A stretch of DNA of 64,000 bases from Oxytricha trifallax (taxonomy: Eukaryota; Ciliophora; Spirotrichea; Sporadotrichida; Oxytrichidae): the NCBI GenBank assembly GCA_000711775.1, contig ARYC01017211.1:62001-126000 (forward strand), given 5' to 3'. Both the position numbers and the translations under genes were made by a program. Shown here piece by piece: positions 46,804 through 59,399 of this stretch (position 1 is its first letter; each line of letters begins with the position of its first letter). Below the pieces are notes generated by a model, which did not search any database, was not told the DNA's origin, and was given only the letters and a program-made list of their open reading frames with translations.

Positions 46804-47734
46804 AAAATTAATTATGAATCGATCATTTTAGTTATTACACTTTAATTAAATGAGGCAATAAATTATTTAATCAATAAAATTAGTATATATTGAATTAAAT
46901 TAGAAAATAAATAATAAATTTAAAAATGAAAAATTATCTAGATATAAAAATATAAATAGTAATCTTAATACTTCAATTAATAGTTAAAGTACAATTTTTT
47001 TCTCAAAAAAAATACTTATGTTTTTGTTTATATCTTATTTTATAAATAATAAAGCATAGTAATATACTAAATTAGCTTCTTGGCAGTTGTCTAAATAATA
47101 TGAAGCTATATTAAACTTGCAATTATAAATTATACATTTAATGTTAGATTAATTTAAATCAATCATACGTCAGAAGGCAGGTATAACTTAATAAATGTAT
47201 CATAAAAAATAATTATATAATTTTTTATAAATTAATCTTAAAAAAAAAGTTTCTAAATATTTTATTATTTATTAACTATTAAGAATTAATTATACTGAAA
47301 TTATATCATTATTTTAAATAAAAAGCTTACAAAATATATTTTATAATTTTGCATTTAAATATTTAGAATTAATAATTTCAAAATAAACTAAATTTTATTT
47401 TTTATTAAATATTGTTTACTATCACTCTATAAATCTGAATGTGCTTAAATTTCAATAAACTAAAAATACAAATTTATGATAATTTTCTAAATTTAAACAA
47501 TTAACTTATTGAATTTTTTCAGTCTTTATTAAAAATTATTATAATCTTACAACCTTCTGATTAAATAATGAATAAAAATTTATTATATTCATTTATAGCC
47601 TTTAAAATCTTTGCATATTAAATGTACCTACAATAAAATTAAAAGACTGCTTGATTTATTAATCGTTTTATTAATCGATAATTTTAAATATAATTATTAT
47701 TATCATATAACAAAATACTATTTAATTTTTTTTG
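46804..47734. other. AT-rich DNA, no feature recognised
   Basis: No protein-like frame, repeat or RNA gene supported. Confidence 0.4.
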
Positions 47735-47905
47735 CATATTTTTATTTTAATCAGCTAGTTTGGTTCGATATACAAAGTTTCCTTCAGATTTGGACTCCCA
47801 GTTTATGGATTTGAGTTAGGCCAATAATTACCTTTAGTTAATAAGATGTCTTCTGCTTTTTCTACGTTTATTATAATATACAATATAATATAATTATCTA
47901 ATTGA
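47735..47905 (+). other. Coding segment, hypothetical
   Basis: Plus-strand frame to TGA 47903-47905: SIYKVSFRFGLPVYGFELGQ, PLVNKMSSAFSTFIIIY. It is a different frame from the open stretch at 47611-47814, which I judge to be noise at its 3' end. Confidence 0.4.
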
Positions 47906-49012
47906 TAAATGAAAATTTAAAAGTTTGAAATTTAATTAATTCAATATAAAAATTGCAAATTTACTCAAAATTATTTACAAAATGATTTAGATATAAAATA
48001 ATAAATTCTCTATTTTATTTGGAAATATAATTTTAACTTTTTAAGTTTCATTATTTTAATAATATAGTTCTTATAGATTTATTTTCATTTTTTGCATTGA
48101 ATTTCTTTTATTTTTTTGATAATTATTTAATCATAGAGATAAATATATACATTAAAGCGAAAGCCCTTTCTAGCTTATATTCAAATTGCCATTAATAATG
48201 CAAACCTAGATCATATAATTTGGAAAAATAATCAATTAAGACACCCAAATCTCACAAATAATTAATATTAAAAAAATTAAAAAGTATCATTTTTTAAATA
48301 TACTGATTTTATACGTTTATCGGCACTAAACTTTTAGGTGATAAAATTAATTATTCATAAACTAAAGGGGGTAATTAATAATTTAATAGTTATTATTTTA
48401 ATAAATACGTTTTAAGAATACTTCCTATTCAAAAATAGAAAAAAATAAATCATTAATAATAATATTTATTTTATTTCAAATTTTGGAAGATTTAAATTAT
48501 AATTTTTTTTTTGAAAAATTATAAGAATATTTAATTATAAAAATTATTTTAACAAACTAAAAAATTAACCTATTTCCTAAATTTCCGACAGGAGGAATAA
48601 TAGGTTGATATTTAAATATTTTAAATTACAATTATTTGTTAAAGATTAATATTATAAATTGACCAGTACCATTTGAGAAAGAAACTTATTATCAATATTT
48701 TGAAATTTTATAAAATATTAAAATTCTAAAAATTAAATGAAAATTCAATGAAAATAGTTAAATTTTTTAATTAATATCATAATTTAAGATTTGTTATTAA
48801 GAAATCATATTTAAATTCAATATTATAGTATATTAAACCTTTAGAAGAAGAAAGGTACTTTCTAATGGAGTTTCTCTTATGTAAAATAAGTTTATGTAGT
48901 TCATAGATATAATAAAAATATTATATAAAAATACCTATTTCTATTAATATTGACTAAATTTTTTAGATTAAGTTTCTTAACTTCCTTCAATGTATCCTGC
49001 TCTAAAATTATT
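47906..49012. other. AT-rich DNA, one faint coding-like island
   Basis: Only about 48163-48262 (+) reads like protein (RKPFLAYIQIAINNANLDHI). Nothing else is supported. Confidence 0.35.
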
Positions 49013-49433
49013 ATTGTAGGAATAATTTAATTTGGGAAATAAATTTAATTTGTAATTAAATAAATAATTGAAATTATGTGTAGTTAAATTTGTCGAAACT
49101 TAAACAATATAGTACTTTGTCGAAATAGGATACAAAATAGCTGGAATTTGTTAAAAGCGGTGCTATTTAAAGCATCCCTGGAGAGAGATAAATTAATTTT
49201 AATTTTGAATTATTTGTTAAGTAGACTTCTGTGCCAAAATTAAATTCGATTTATCTCAATCCAGATATGCCATATTGAGGTACCGCCAATAGTAAATACA
49301 CCAGCTAATTTTAAATTCTCTTCAAACAAGAACAATATTGTCAAGGTTCAAAGAAATTTAGCTGCCACGATTTAAATTATTTAATTTATTATTTCATTTC
49401 ACAAATTAAATATAATCAAAATTCTACAATATT
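49013..49433. mobile_element. GTAGGAATA foldback family, member 3
   Basis: Left end TTGTAGGAATAATTTAATTT, right end, inverted, TTGTAGAATTTTGATTAT. The inner blocks match 2405-2816 (for example ACCGCCAATAGTAAA, complement of the GGACTTTACTATTGGCGGT region). Arms are diverged. No gene. Confidence 0.7.
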
Positions 49434-49784
49434 TGAAGCATCTTTATTAAATTATAAAACATAAAGTTTTAAGTAATTAATTACTGTAAATTATTAACAA
49501 AATTCTCTCTATATATATATATATATATATTTATAGAATTTTAAAATTTAATATTTCAATAATGAGATAAATTAATTCTTAGAGATATTTTTATAAGCAT
49601 TTTTTCTAAATAAGGCAATTTATTAAAAAAATAATTAAATTTAACTTTATTTTATTACAATTCATAATGAGAATTTTTTGAATTAATTTGAATTTATATC
49701 ATCAAAAGAAATAGCAATTAACTTATATAAAATGACAATCAATATTTATAAATAACTTTGCAAATTAAATAAGAAATTATTTTT

Positions 49785-49981
49785 TCTAATCTTTGTTTAT
49801 AGAACCTACTGCTAATCGTTTATAAAACTAATCTGCCTATGGCATTAATAAAAATGCGTTAAATTTAACTTAAACTGATGTTTATTGACTCAGTGAAAAG
49901 CCAACAATTACACTTTGATAAGTGGGTGCGGAATATGCTACGTTTAAACCATTCTACAAATCATATTCTAAGTAGAAAATT
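49785..49981 (-). other. Coding segment, hypothetical
   Basis: Minus-strand frame of about 65 codons: EYDLQNGLNVAYSAPTYQSV, IVGFSLSQQTSVQVKFNAFL, YKRLAVGSINKD. Protein-like and locally GC-richer. It lies next to the duplication edge. Confidence 0.5.
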
Positions 49982-50081
49982 TTATATTTTATATTCTATA
50001 TTGTATAATTTATTAGATTTATTTAATATAAGGTCAAGAAAATTAAATCAATAAATATACATAATTAATAAAATAAATTAA

Positions 50082-51460
50082 AATAAAACTGAATAAGAGT
50101 TCTCAGATTGTTAAATTTATTAAAATTTTTATAATTTAATTACCTAAAATAGTCATAAAAATACAAATGCAAGACCTCCCCAAAATTCTAATTAAATGAT
50201 TCATTAATTATTTTTAAAATCCTAAATGTATTTAATATTTAGATCAACAACCTAAAACATTTAAGCTTCCCAAAAAGAAATAAAAAATTTATATGCTGAA
50301 TGAAATTACAGATATAAAATATTTTTTATATCCCCCAAAATTATGGAATGTTTTTGACTTCCCTTAACAGTTCTGGAATCATGAAAAATTCTCAGTAAAA
50401 AACTTTTCCAAAACTCAATGACAAAAGCCCCATATTAATTAGATGCCCTCGATATCAATTAAAAAAACAAAATTTAAATAACAATGAAGGATAGATCAAA
50501 TAAATCAAGTTTTATTTGTTATAAAATTTAATTTTGTTGCCATTTTATATCTGAATTTTCTTGATCTATCCTTCATTATTATTTAAATATCATTTTTTTA
50601 ATTGATATCTAGGGCATCTAATTAATATGGGATGGTGGTCATTAAGTGTTTGAAATTATTTTATCACTGTGAATTTTTCATGATTTCAGAACTGTGGAGG
50701 TGAAGGGAAGTCAAATAAATTCTAGATCTTTGGGGTTATCCAAAATTTTTCGGAGATATGAGAAATTGAATTTTTTTTGAGTCCTCAAACTCAGATTTAA
50801 ATCAACCTACTAAAAAGAAATATATAAATACGACCTAAGGAAGGTTGAAATACTTATTTCGATTTTTTTACAATGGCAATTTAACTATTGCTGTAGAATT
50901 AACGTTAATAACAGTTTTTTTAGTCAGAATTCCTATTAGAATTTAATTGAAAAATGTTCACAATATAATTTGTTAAGTAATTTAAATAATTTAATGTGAT
51001 ATAATTAATTTAATATTATAATTTGAAAGTTCTCTATCAAATATTGTTAATTTTGATAGTAAACTTATATAATTATTTAAAATATATTTTAAATGTATTA
51101 AAATTTATGATAAATTATAGTTTTCCAGTTGCTGAGATAATTTAACCAGCACATTTCAGTTTCTTAATAAATTTAAATAAATACTATTCTATTTATAAAT
51201 TTTAAGGGGTGAGTTGCACTGCTGATCCTACTTATAGCTATAGATCTTTAATTTTTATCAATAGCAAAAATAATATCTTACAAGAGTATAAAAAGTATAA
51301 AGAACTTGCCATAAATTAATTATTATAAAATTTTACAATATTAATCATGATTTTATGAGTATAAAATAAGTTAAAACAATAATTATAGTATTAATAAATA
51401 TAGTTTTATAGCAAATATCAATAATCAAATAGATAATTTTAATATTTATGCTAATGCAAG
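50082..51460 (+). repeat. Segmental duplication, copy 2, upstream block
   Basis: Counterpart of 1-905. It begins AAAACTGAATAAGAGTTCTC (copy 1: AAAATTGAATAAGAGTTATC) and includes the foldback element at about 50335-50745, which copy 1 lacks. Confidence 0.8.
50335..50745. mobile_element. Foldback element present only in copy 2
   Basis: Arms of about 170 bp: TTTTGACTTCCCTTAACAGT...AATCATGAAAAATTC on the left; the complement on the right; centre landmark GGATAGATCAA / TTGATCTATCC. Copy 1 has no such sequence between its matching flanks, giving an empty site near 205-235. Edges are approximate. Confidence 0.7.
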
Positions 51461-51809
51461 ACATATCAACAATGATTTAGTCAATAAAAACTGTTTATTG
51501 GAATATATTATATTAGAATCCTATTATACGTACTTTCTTATATTCTTTATTCAATTTTCCATAAGATTCTACTCAAGAAAATAAAGATATAAATAATTTT
51601 TGAATATCAAAATTGAAGTGCCTACCTTATCAAAATGAATATTATAGATTCAAACCCCAAAACCCTTTCAGTAGTTTGATTTTGTTTTTGATTGATAAAA
51701 GTAGACAATTAGTGCATACTTTATTAGTGTTTTAATAGGGTTTAAGTTGGGGTTAATGTTTAAATATTAGTAATTTAAGTGAGTATAACAAGCGAGATTT
51801 TTATATAGT

Positions 51810-53753
51810 TCACACAAACATAAGCTTAGAGTCATGTGGCAGTTCTCTAAATTTTATCTTTCTTAATTGTTTTTGATTGTAACTTCTTATCATCATTTTA
51901 ATTGTTTGACTTAATATTATTAAATACATAAGTTCTCTGAAACCACCATTTATTTTATTTTATCAAGACAATATTTGATTCTCTGCTTAGAATCTCTTTT
52001 TATTCTTGCTGCTAAAGTAATCATATCTTGGCATGTCGCTCTCTATTACTATTCCAGTTAGAGCTCAGATATTACATGAATTTTCTCCGTCTCTCCAATT
52101 TTTTTCTCTGGAAAATATCAAGGAGTGCCCAGTAAATTTCCTAATGCTAAGATTTGCACTCTTTGAGCTCTGCTGAAATCAATTATATATACTCTAAGAG
52201 ATTGAAAATTTAATATAATAATTTAAAGTTTTAAGTTTCTATGAACGTAACCGAGTTTTTGGGGCTTTTCTATTCCCTAAACTCTCTGCTGTACTATCTA
52301 AGAATTTTATATTTGGCATCTGCACTAAGATAAAGCTCTCTGTAAGTCATTAAAAGGATGGTGAGTCTAATGCTACTTGATCTTTCGGGTAATGGCCCCT
52401 GGCGGGTGAGATAAAATCTTTTTTATTAAAAATTTTAAGATCTAAAATCACAAAAACACTCAAGAAGCCTATTATTACTCATTAATTAGGTCTTTAGGAC
52501 CCCTAATTATCTCAATATAAGATCTAATAAATAAATTTTAATTGTATTTACACTATATTTACTAGAAAATTAAAATAAGTTTCACTTAATATTAAAATGA
52601 CTCCTTGCTTAATTATTGGTTAATTAAGGCATTAATATATTTTACAAATAAATAAAATTATGATAATATTATTGTAACAAGCTTAATTAACCAATAATTA
52701 AGCAGGGAGTCATTTTAATATTAAGTGAAACTTATTTTAATTTTCTAGTAAATATAGTATAAATACAATTAAAATTTATTTATTAGATCTTATATTGAGA
52801 TAATTAGGGGTCCTAAAGACCTAATTAATGAGTAATAATAGGCTTCTTGAGTGTTTTTGTGATTTTAGATCTTAAAATTTTCAATAAAAAAGATTTTATC
52901 TCACCCGCCAGGGGCCATTACTCATCTTTCCAAGTAAAATGGCATCAGCCAAATAATGTGCTTTAACTCTATAAGTTATGATTTTTAAAGAGAGTAATAA
53001 TACTCATAAGCAAATTCAATTAAAACTTGTCATCTGCAAGAATTTAATTGAAAGGATAATTCTTGGAAGCATATAGCCATCAATAATGACTTTATTCTTT
53101 ATTTAATCATTAGAGATATTTAGATTTAAAGGCAAGAATCTATATAACAATTTTTAAGATAGGAATCTCTTTATCGCCTAAATTTTTATAATGATTTTTG
53201 ACTTACTTCTACACCTCAACTCTAAGAGAACCGGCAGGATTTCCTGACCTTCTTATTTTTACAGGAATCTTTTTCCTGTAGATTCATGAATAAATACAAA
53301 ACTTTGATTGTTCTTTTTCTTTAAGTGCACTTTGAGGTATCTTGAATGAGGTTATGGATTATTACAGAACTCATAGACATACTACCCATCTTTCTTTTAA
53401 TGCTTGAGATATCGACGAAGTATATCGTTGTGTATATCTCTCAAATATCTCTTGTAAGTGTACTTGTAAAGGAAAACTTTATTATATTCTTTCATTAATA
53501 ATCGGCTTTGGCTGGTAAGGTATTGAATGCTCTATGGCGGATTGTTTAACCTCCTCCTCAATTTGCAAAGCTTCATTGATGACCTAATTTCTAACATATA
53601 TGTAAATCTCAAAGCTAAACTTGTCAAATTTTTGATAAGTAGGCTCCAGTGAGTGCAATCGTCTTTGGTCTCTATTTTTTTTGGTTTTTGGAATGATAAT
53701 TTTTATTGACTTTACCCAAGTAATGCCGCTATTCTCAAATGGTTAGCTCTCAT
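51810..53753 (-). pseudogene. TBE-3 '57-kDa' zinc-finger/kinase gene, inactivated
   Basis: ATG at 53753 (MRANHLRIAALLGQSQQK), stop TGA 51812-51810. Frameshifts occur in the N-terminal and zinc-finger regions. The kinase catalytic loop is degraded to YVHRNLKL (Asp lost, near 52232). The GGGTAATGG element 52387-52919 splits the region before it. This copy preserves the empty site of element A (LKHQKKDG, near 53410). Confidence 0.85.
52387..52919. mobile_element. GGGTAATGG foldback element, member 2
   Basis: Left end GGGTAATGGCCCCTGGCGGG, right end its complement (CCCGCCAGGGGCCATTAC). Nearly perfect arms over about 240 bp. Flanked by the direct repeat ATCTTTC (52380-52386 and 52922-52928 approximately). 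Its ends match member 1 at 1167-1755, while the interiors differ. Confidence 0.82.
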
Positions 53754-54221
53754 TTTAGTTTACTGATATATTTTATTATAATAATGAGAAAATATATCTA
53801 AATAAACTAAATAGAAAAGTATGACGCTCTGGTAGATTCTTTGATAAGAGGTAAGAAAAATAAATAACTATAAAAGACTGTAAGTTGACATATTTTATAA
53901 ATATATTTAACATTTTAGTAAGTTAAAATGCTCCTAATGTAGTTTTGTTTCTCTTAGAGGTCCAACTAAACAATTTTGAACTTTATTTGTAGGACCTATT
54001 AAAATAATTGAACATTATTATGAGCAATTTAATGGAGAAGTTTCATAAAAATGAAAATCAATCTTTGAAACTTGGAGCAAGTTTTTTTCTTCAATTCTTA
54101 TCCGCATATCTTTTCAAGATTAGCCTCCAGAAGGTCCTCATTATTTAGTAGTAAGATTATAATAAACTTAAAAAGATATCCGTAATTTTAAATTTCATTT
54201 TCTTGAAAGAGGAAGCAAGAT

Positions 54222-55674
54222 ATGAATGATGCAATGAAGAGAATTTAATCTCAAGATTTAATGGGAAAATTTCGAAGTAAAGAGAACCATTATAGACACT
54301 TGGTTTACCAATAAGTCAAAATAGAATAAAAATAGCGAATATTTAAATTCTAAATAAATGACTTATGATAAATATTACCATTCTCCATTCAATTTTATTA
54401 TTATTTTTTTTTATTTTGTTTAAATTTAATATTATTATATTCATAATGAGCGCAAGCGATAAATTTTATTTTTTTACCACTTGCTCCCATTTCTTATATG
54501 TTTAATTTAAATATATTAATTTCTTTTTATTCTGATTTATATTTTTTATTATATATGAAATTACTTTTCTAACTAAATTAAATTAAATTTATTCCTTTTA
54601 ATTTTTAATAGATAAATAATAACTTTTATACTATAAAAAATTTTATTTTTTTAAGATTTGATACTTAAAATAGAAAATTAATTTAAAATTACTCATCTTT
54701 AATATAAGGAATAAAATTTAACTTAATTTTGAATAAAAACAAACTTCATTTCCGTTTCAATTTATAAATTAATTTAATTCTAACTATAAATGAAAAAATA
54801 TGAATATATAATATATGATTAAGTGTCATAAATAAATAAGTTAAAATACCAAAATTCTTAAAAATCTAAGATTCTTTATTTATTCAAGCAATTTTTTAAT
54901 ATATTATGTTAAGAATATTATAAGTAAATAAAAAATATATTTCTTTGTATTTAAGGATTTCTATATTCGCAATTTTAATTCTATTTTTACTGAATGTAAA
55001 CTTATAACTAATAACTATGGTTAATTTATTCTTGCTAACCCAAAAAAGAACAAAATATAACTCTTAAAAGCCATACTAAGTGAAGATAAAAAAGCTTTTA
55101 AGACCAATGAAATAAAGATGATTGAGATACCTAACTACCCTGAAATTTCAGTAACAAACCTCTATGATGATGCTATGAGTGATCCAGATGTTGCTCTCTA
55201 CCTTCCATCAAAGTTGCAACTCTCTAATAAGTTGCCAGAGAGAAACTTTTTCTTTGGTGTCCTTGGAACTCTGAAACCTGAGTACTTAAATGAAGTAATT
55301 TAAGAAGCTCATAAGAAACGCTACAGCATCTCTCCTGAAGAAAAGGAGAAGCAGGGAATCAAAATCAGTGATACCTGGCTGTATGAACTTCAAAAGCATC
55401 CTTTCATCTCAAGTAAGCTTAGTCTTCTAACTTTATAGAAAAACCTGGTACTGCTATATATTTGATGAAAGAGCGCAGCAAATTAAACAGAGAGAGAAAG
55501 TCTCAAGTAAAACATGAATTGAGTAAGAGGCTCTTCAAAGATTTATAAAAGCCAGAAGAGATGAACATAGATGCAGGAGCTGGCACTAAGAGAAGAAACA
55601 TAGGCCCAAGCAAGCCTTAAGAGGAAGAAAAGAAAGAGAAGCCAAATCCCTTTACGGGCAAATTTAATATGTGA
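54222..55674 (+). pseudogene. TBE-3 '22-kDa' gene, interrupted at intron 1
   Basis: ATG at 54222 (MNDAMKRIQSQDLMGKF). A 678-bp element (54314-54991) sits at the end of exon 1, and intron 1 remnants follow. Exon 2 is damaged near 55030-55080, then reads cleanly: IPNYPEISVTNLYDDAM, SNKLPERNFFFGVLGTLK. Intron 2 is 26 nt at 55413-55438 (GTAAGC...TTATAG); after it KPGTAIYLMKERSK...NIDAGAGTKRRN to TGA 55672-55674. If the element is excised in development the downstream part would still be frameshifted near 55045. Confidence 0.85.
54314..54991. mobile_element. 678-bp element with 29-bp inverted ends in a TBE-3 intron
   Basis: Left end AGTCAAAATAGAATAAAAAT, right end (inverted) AGTAAAAATAGAATTAAAAT; the repeat extends 29 bp with 3 mismatches. 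It is flanked by AAT-type triplets, the same target choice as TBEs. The terminal CAGTAAAAAT matches the right end of element A, so it may be a non-autonomous relative. Very AT-rich, no gene. Confidence 0.7.
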
Positions 55675-55680
55675 ACTTAT

Positions 55681-56706
55681 TCATTCGTTTAAATCTAAAA
55701 CTTATTTATATACACAAAATCTCCCTTCTCTTGGGCATACTTTTGCTTTATCATCGCTGACTCTGGCAGCAGCACTCACAATAAATTCAACTGTATCTAT
55801 CTTTAAGTCGTGCATTAAGTAATATAGCAGAAGTTTCTTGTAGTGGCCTTTCAATAACCCCCAATTTAATTCAATTCCATTGAACTAAGGGCTGTAGGGA
55901 ACATTAAATACTGGTATTATGTTTAGCCTTTCATATTCCTTCCTTGAGTCTTTAGTTTTATGAACTGACAAGTTATCAACGAATAAAATAATCTCTTAGT
56001 CAGCTTACTTATCTCTGAGTTATTGCAAGAACATAATATATTATTCAGTCTTTATAGAACGAGGGTGTATAACATAAGTCTCGAGGCTACTATCTTCACT
56101 TATTCTTCCAAGAATAGCATGGGTTTACACCTTAACCTTTTATTCATAAACTTCTATATTACTATACCTATTGTACAAAGACCTTGATATAAAGGTATTG
56201 AATTTAAATACATCTTCATCAGCGTGTATGAACTTTATATTATGCTCTTAAGACCTCTACATTTAATCGAATATATAATTTAAATTAGTCTTATAAAATG
56301 GAACATTAAAGTCAATCACTCTCTTAATGCGATTTACTGTCTTGTAAGATATTCCATTCTTTTTATAAATGTTAGCTATCGATTAAGCAGAGATATGAAG
56401 CTCAGGAAATTGGCGATGAAACAAAAGCTCTCTAAGCCAAAGAGAAAGAGCCCAGTAATTGAGAGTCAAATCATTAATGAGATAATCAATATGATGCTGC
56501 TAGAATTTGAGATGTCTATTAGGTTTAGAATTAAGTTGCTCTCTCTTCAAATTCAATGCTAATAAACAGTGAGACCAAACAGTAGCAGGAGATTTATGGA
56601 GTAGCCTTGCTTTAGACGGGTAATTTAGAATAGGTTTGAGTTAGTCACTATATTAATCACATCCATAACGCAACATAAACAATAAATCTATATATTAACT
56701 TTTCAT
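55681..56706 (-). CDS. TBE-3 DD34E transposase, intact
   Basis: ATG at 56706, TGA 55683-55681: 341 codons, no internal TGA, many TAA/TAG as Gln. The N-terminal region has a helix-turn-helix-like NYPSKARLLHKSPATVWSH. Catalytic residues: Asp163 (IHADEDVF), Asp244 (LFVDNLSVHK), Glu279 (NGIELNW), i.e. DD34E as in Tc1/IS630 enzymes. TBE transposases of Oxytricha are expressed in development and take part in DNA elimination, so an intact copy may be functional. It starts MKSQYIDLLFMLRYG; an upstream extension like that of TBE-2 is possible. The stop converges with the 22-kDa stop at 6 bp. Confidence 0.93.
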
Positions 56707-56890
56707 TAAATGACCCAACACTTCTTAGATATACACTTAAATTACTAACATTTAAACATTAAACCCAAATATAAACCTATTAAAACCCTAATAAAGTATG
56801 TCTTAATAGTCTGCTTTTATCAATTAAAACTCATTTAAAAACTCAATCAAAAACTTAATCAAACATTTTCTGGGGTTTGGGGTTTTGATT

Positions 56891-57369
56891 TATTTATTCA
56901 TGATTTATTATTAAAATAACATTCCCTCGAGTTGCTTTCAGATAAACTTTTTCTTTTTTATAATTTTAATCGAGAATCGTTTCGGAATTAAACCAAGAAG
57001 AAAAATATCTATCTTGAATTAAGCCAAAGTCTATTTGGATTTTTGAGTACCAATATTTAATCTTGAACCAGAATTTGTAGATAAAACTCAAATCTAAATG
57101 CTTACTGATTCTAACAAAGTTAACCTTGATCTTTAAAGAATTTCAACTAGCATTAGGAAAAATAAAACTAGATTAGTATGGCAGGTATTACTGCTACTCT
57201 GCAATATTAAATGTCTAATTGAAAGCAACAAGAGTGAGATAAGGATAGAGCTATAAATCTGAATAATAGATATTTTGAACGTTAGAAATTTTTACTATGT
57301 AAAATTAAATTTAAAACAAAAAGTATAAGGTATGATGAAAAGTAAGTGTTTTATAAACTGTCTATTATA
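56891..57369. other. Spacer between TBE-3 and the duplication block
   Basis: AT-rich, no gene or repeat recognised; expected counterpart in copy 1 is obscured by the 12068-13520 palindrome. Confidence 0.4.
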
Positions 57370-58108
57370 TTTTAGAGACTGATTGAAGTATTTTTTTTTA
57401 TCATAAATCTTGATTATTGATCTCTATTAAATTAAATAGGCATTTTAATTGTTTTGTGGATGAAAAAAATCTGATTAAAGATTATTCCTTCAAGTGGTGT
57501 CACTCCCTGAAATTAATTAAGTCAGAATAATATTTATTTTAACTTAACTGAAGCATTATTTATTACTTTATAGACAAAATTAATTAAGTCGGAATTCAGG
57601 TCCCAATACATTAGACCAATTACAGTAGAAGTTGGTGCTTCATTTTTGTAATTAGAAAGGCATCCGAAAGTCAAAATATATAAATAAATAATTAATTAAT
57701 TCTAAAATTATCAATGTATTTAAATAAATTTCAACAAAAAAAATCTAAAGATTAATTATTCTGTTGATATTATTTTCTAAAGGAAAAATTTATCAAACTA
57801 AATTTTTTTGAAAAAAAGAATAATAAACTATTTATTTTAAAATAATAATTTAAATTAGCAAGAAAATATGTAAATAAAATTGATTTATAGTAAGAAAAAA
57901 TAATAATTATACTTATCGATGAAATTAAATAATCTTAGGAGATTAATATATTTCTATTTATTGATTATTTTTATAAATTATATTTTTAGTAACTCACATC
58001 TCGAACATCGTCGGTAGTAACATGTTACACGCTCAAATTTATTGAAGTTATTTTTTAACCCTAATGTATTAATTTTTTGATTTATATAAATGTATAATTT
58101 CAATATAA
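57370..58108 (+). repeat. Segmental duplication, copy 2, downstream block
   Basis: Counterpart of 13530-14265 (see landmarks there). It ends a few bases before TBE-5, whose insertion marks the visible end. Confidence 0.8.
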
Positions 58109-58259
58109 ATACGATGAATCAAAATCCAAAACCCCTTAATGAAGTTTATAAGCGCTTTGATTTGTAGGGCATAGTTGTTGTCTTATTGGGGGTAAGTAGA
58201 GAAAATGTCGGTTTTATATGAATTTAATATATATTCAATGATTATTAGTTTACTTAATA

Positions 58260-58930
58260 TCAAACGAATATTATAAGCTTGTCATTGTAGTACCTCTTAA
58301 ATCTGGCTATCTTAAGTAGTTCAACCATGTCGTATAATGATTCCCTAGAGAGGTCTTACTATTAATATTTCAGCTAAATTTCTAATTATTTTGCTTACAT
58401 CTTCCAACTTCATATGTTTTTATGCTAAGCTAATTGATTATTTTTCATGCTATCTTACAAAGTAAAATATACTTTCCACATTACTCTCTAAACTCTATTT
58501 CTATTTTGTGAGCTAAGAGTATTACTTATGCCACTCAAAGCAATCATACCTTCCATCAACTTTATCATGCTTTAAGTACTGTAGGCTTTGCTTCCTTTTG
58601 TAATTTTCTATGCCTATACCAGCTAGTTTTATGAGTGAAATCTCTTTCACACTTCTCGCAAAATATTCTTCAATTTCTTCTGCTTACATAGAGATTTCAT
58701 TTCTAACTTCTCCTTCTCTTTGTCCCCCACACACTTGTTTGACATTTATTTTCTATTATTAATTCTATTTAAAAATAACAGAGAACTCAAGCGATAGCTC
58801 TGTTAAAGTTTTAATTAGGTCTATATTAGAGTTCATCTCACAGCTGCCACACTTTGTTTTGATTGCTAAAGGTAAGTCTCATTTATTTTTTTGGAAGTGT
58901 TGTTGTTTTTCTTAAAATATTTGCGCTCAT
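58260..58930 (-). pseudogene. TBE-5 '57-kDa' gene, kinase core deleted
   Basis: ATG at 58930 (MSANILRKTTTLPKK), TGA 58262-58260. Only about 670 bp remain: the N terminus, damaged zinc-finger remnants and the C-terminal tail (corresponding to the last ~60 codons of TBE-2). The kinase catalytic loop is absent. Frameshifts are several. Confidence 0.82.
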
Positions 58931-59129
58931 ATTTAAATTTAAATTTAAAATTATCTAACTACCTCTATAAATGAGAGCTTTCCAAGCCTAAAAATTTTAA
59001 AGGATGTTTTTAGAGTATTAGAAAGAAATATGAGTGCTAATAGACGATCAAGCATTAAATCTGGGTGATAAAGTAACCATTTTAACTTTCAATAATAGGT
59101 TGATTATAACACGTACCAATTTAGGAGGG

Positions 59130-59208
59130 GCTCCTAATTAAGTACGTACTGTTTTATGAGATATTTTGTCATTTTATCATTAAAATTAGGGTGCTCCTAA
59201 TTAAGTAC
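59130..59208 (+). promoter_or_regulatory. GCTCCTAATTAAGTAC repeats, left pair
   Basis: GCTCCTAATTAAGTAC occurs at 59130-59145 and 59193-59208 in the TBE-5 divergent intergenic region. The same 16-mer, same orientation, recurs on the other side of the Rep element at 61522-61537 and 61554-61569. Two of the four are preceded by AGGAG, giving small AGGAG-N3-CTCCT hairpins. They are best read as TBE-5's own promoter repeats split by the Rep element. Confidence 0.6.
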
Positions 59209-59399
59209 TACCATTATTGATAAAATAGATAAAAATAGGAAATCTGAGAAATAGAAATAAATTAATTAATTCAAAGATATCATAACTGCCCCTAATTACA
59301 GTAGCTCCTAAATAAAATTTGGTCATAAGGACTTACCGTCATGTTCCTGATGTCTCGCCGTGGGTTCTCAATGCTTGACTTGATTTCTTCTCATAAATT

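Larger units (their letters stand above)
51651..56887 (-). mobile_element. TBE-3: telomere-bearing transposon with intact transposase
   Basis: Left end CAAACCCCAAAACCC, right end CTGGGGTTTGGGGTTTTG, with ATT duplications at 51648-51650 and 56888-56890. Orientation is reversed relative to TBE-1 and -2. It contains the zinc-finger/kinase gene (-), 22-kDa gene (+) and transposase (-). Inflated to 5237 bp by a GGGTAATGG element and a 678-bp element. Confidence 0.96.

Noticed and set aside
47611-47814. 67-codon plus-strand frame
   Set aside because: The 3' part reads better in the adjacent frame (47735-47905); the rest is hydrophobic AT-rich noise.
49506-49531. TA dinucleotide run
   Set aside because: Simple microsatellite in AT-rich DNA; nothing further to support.
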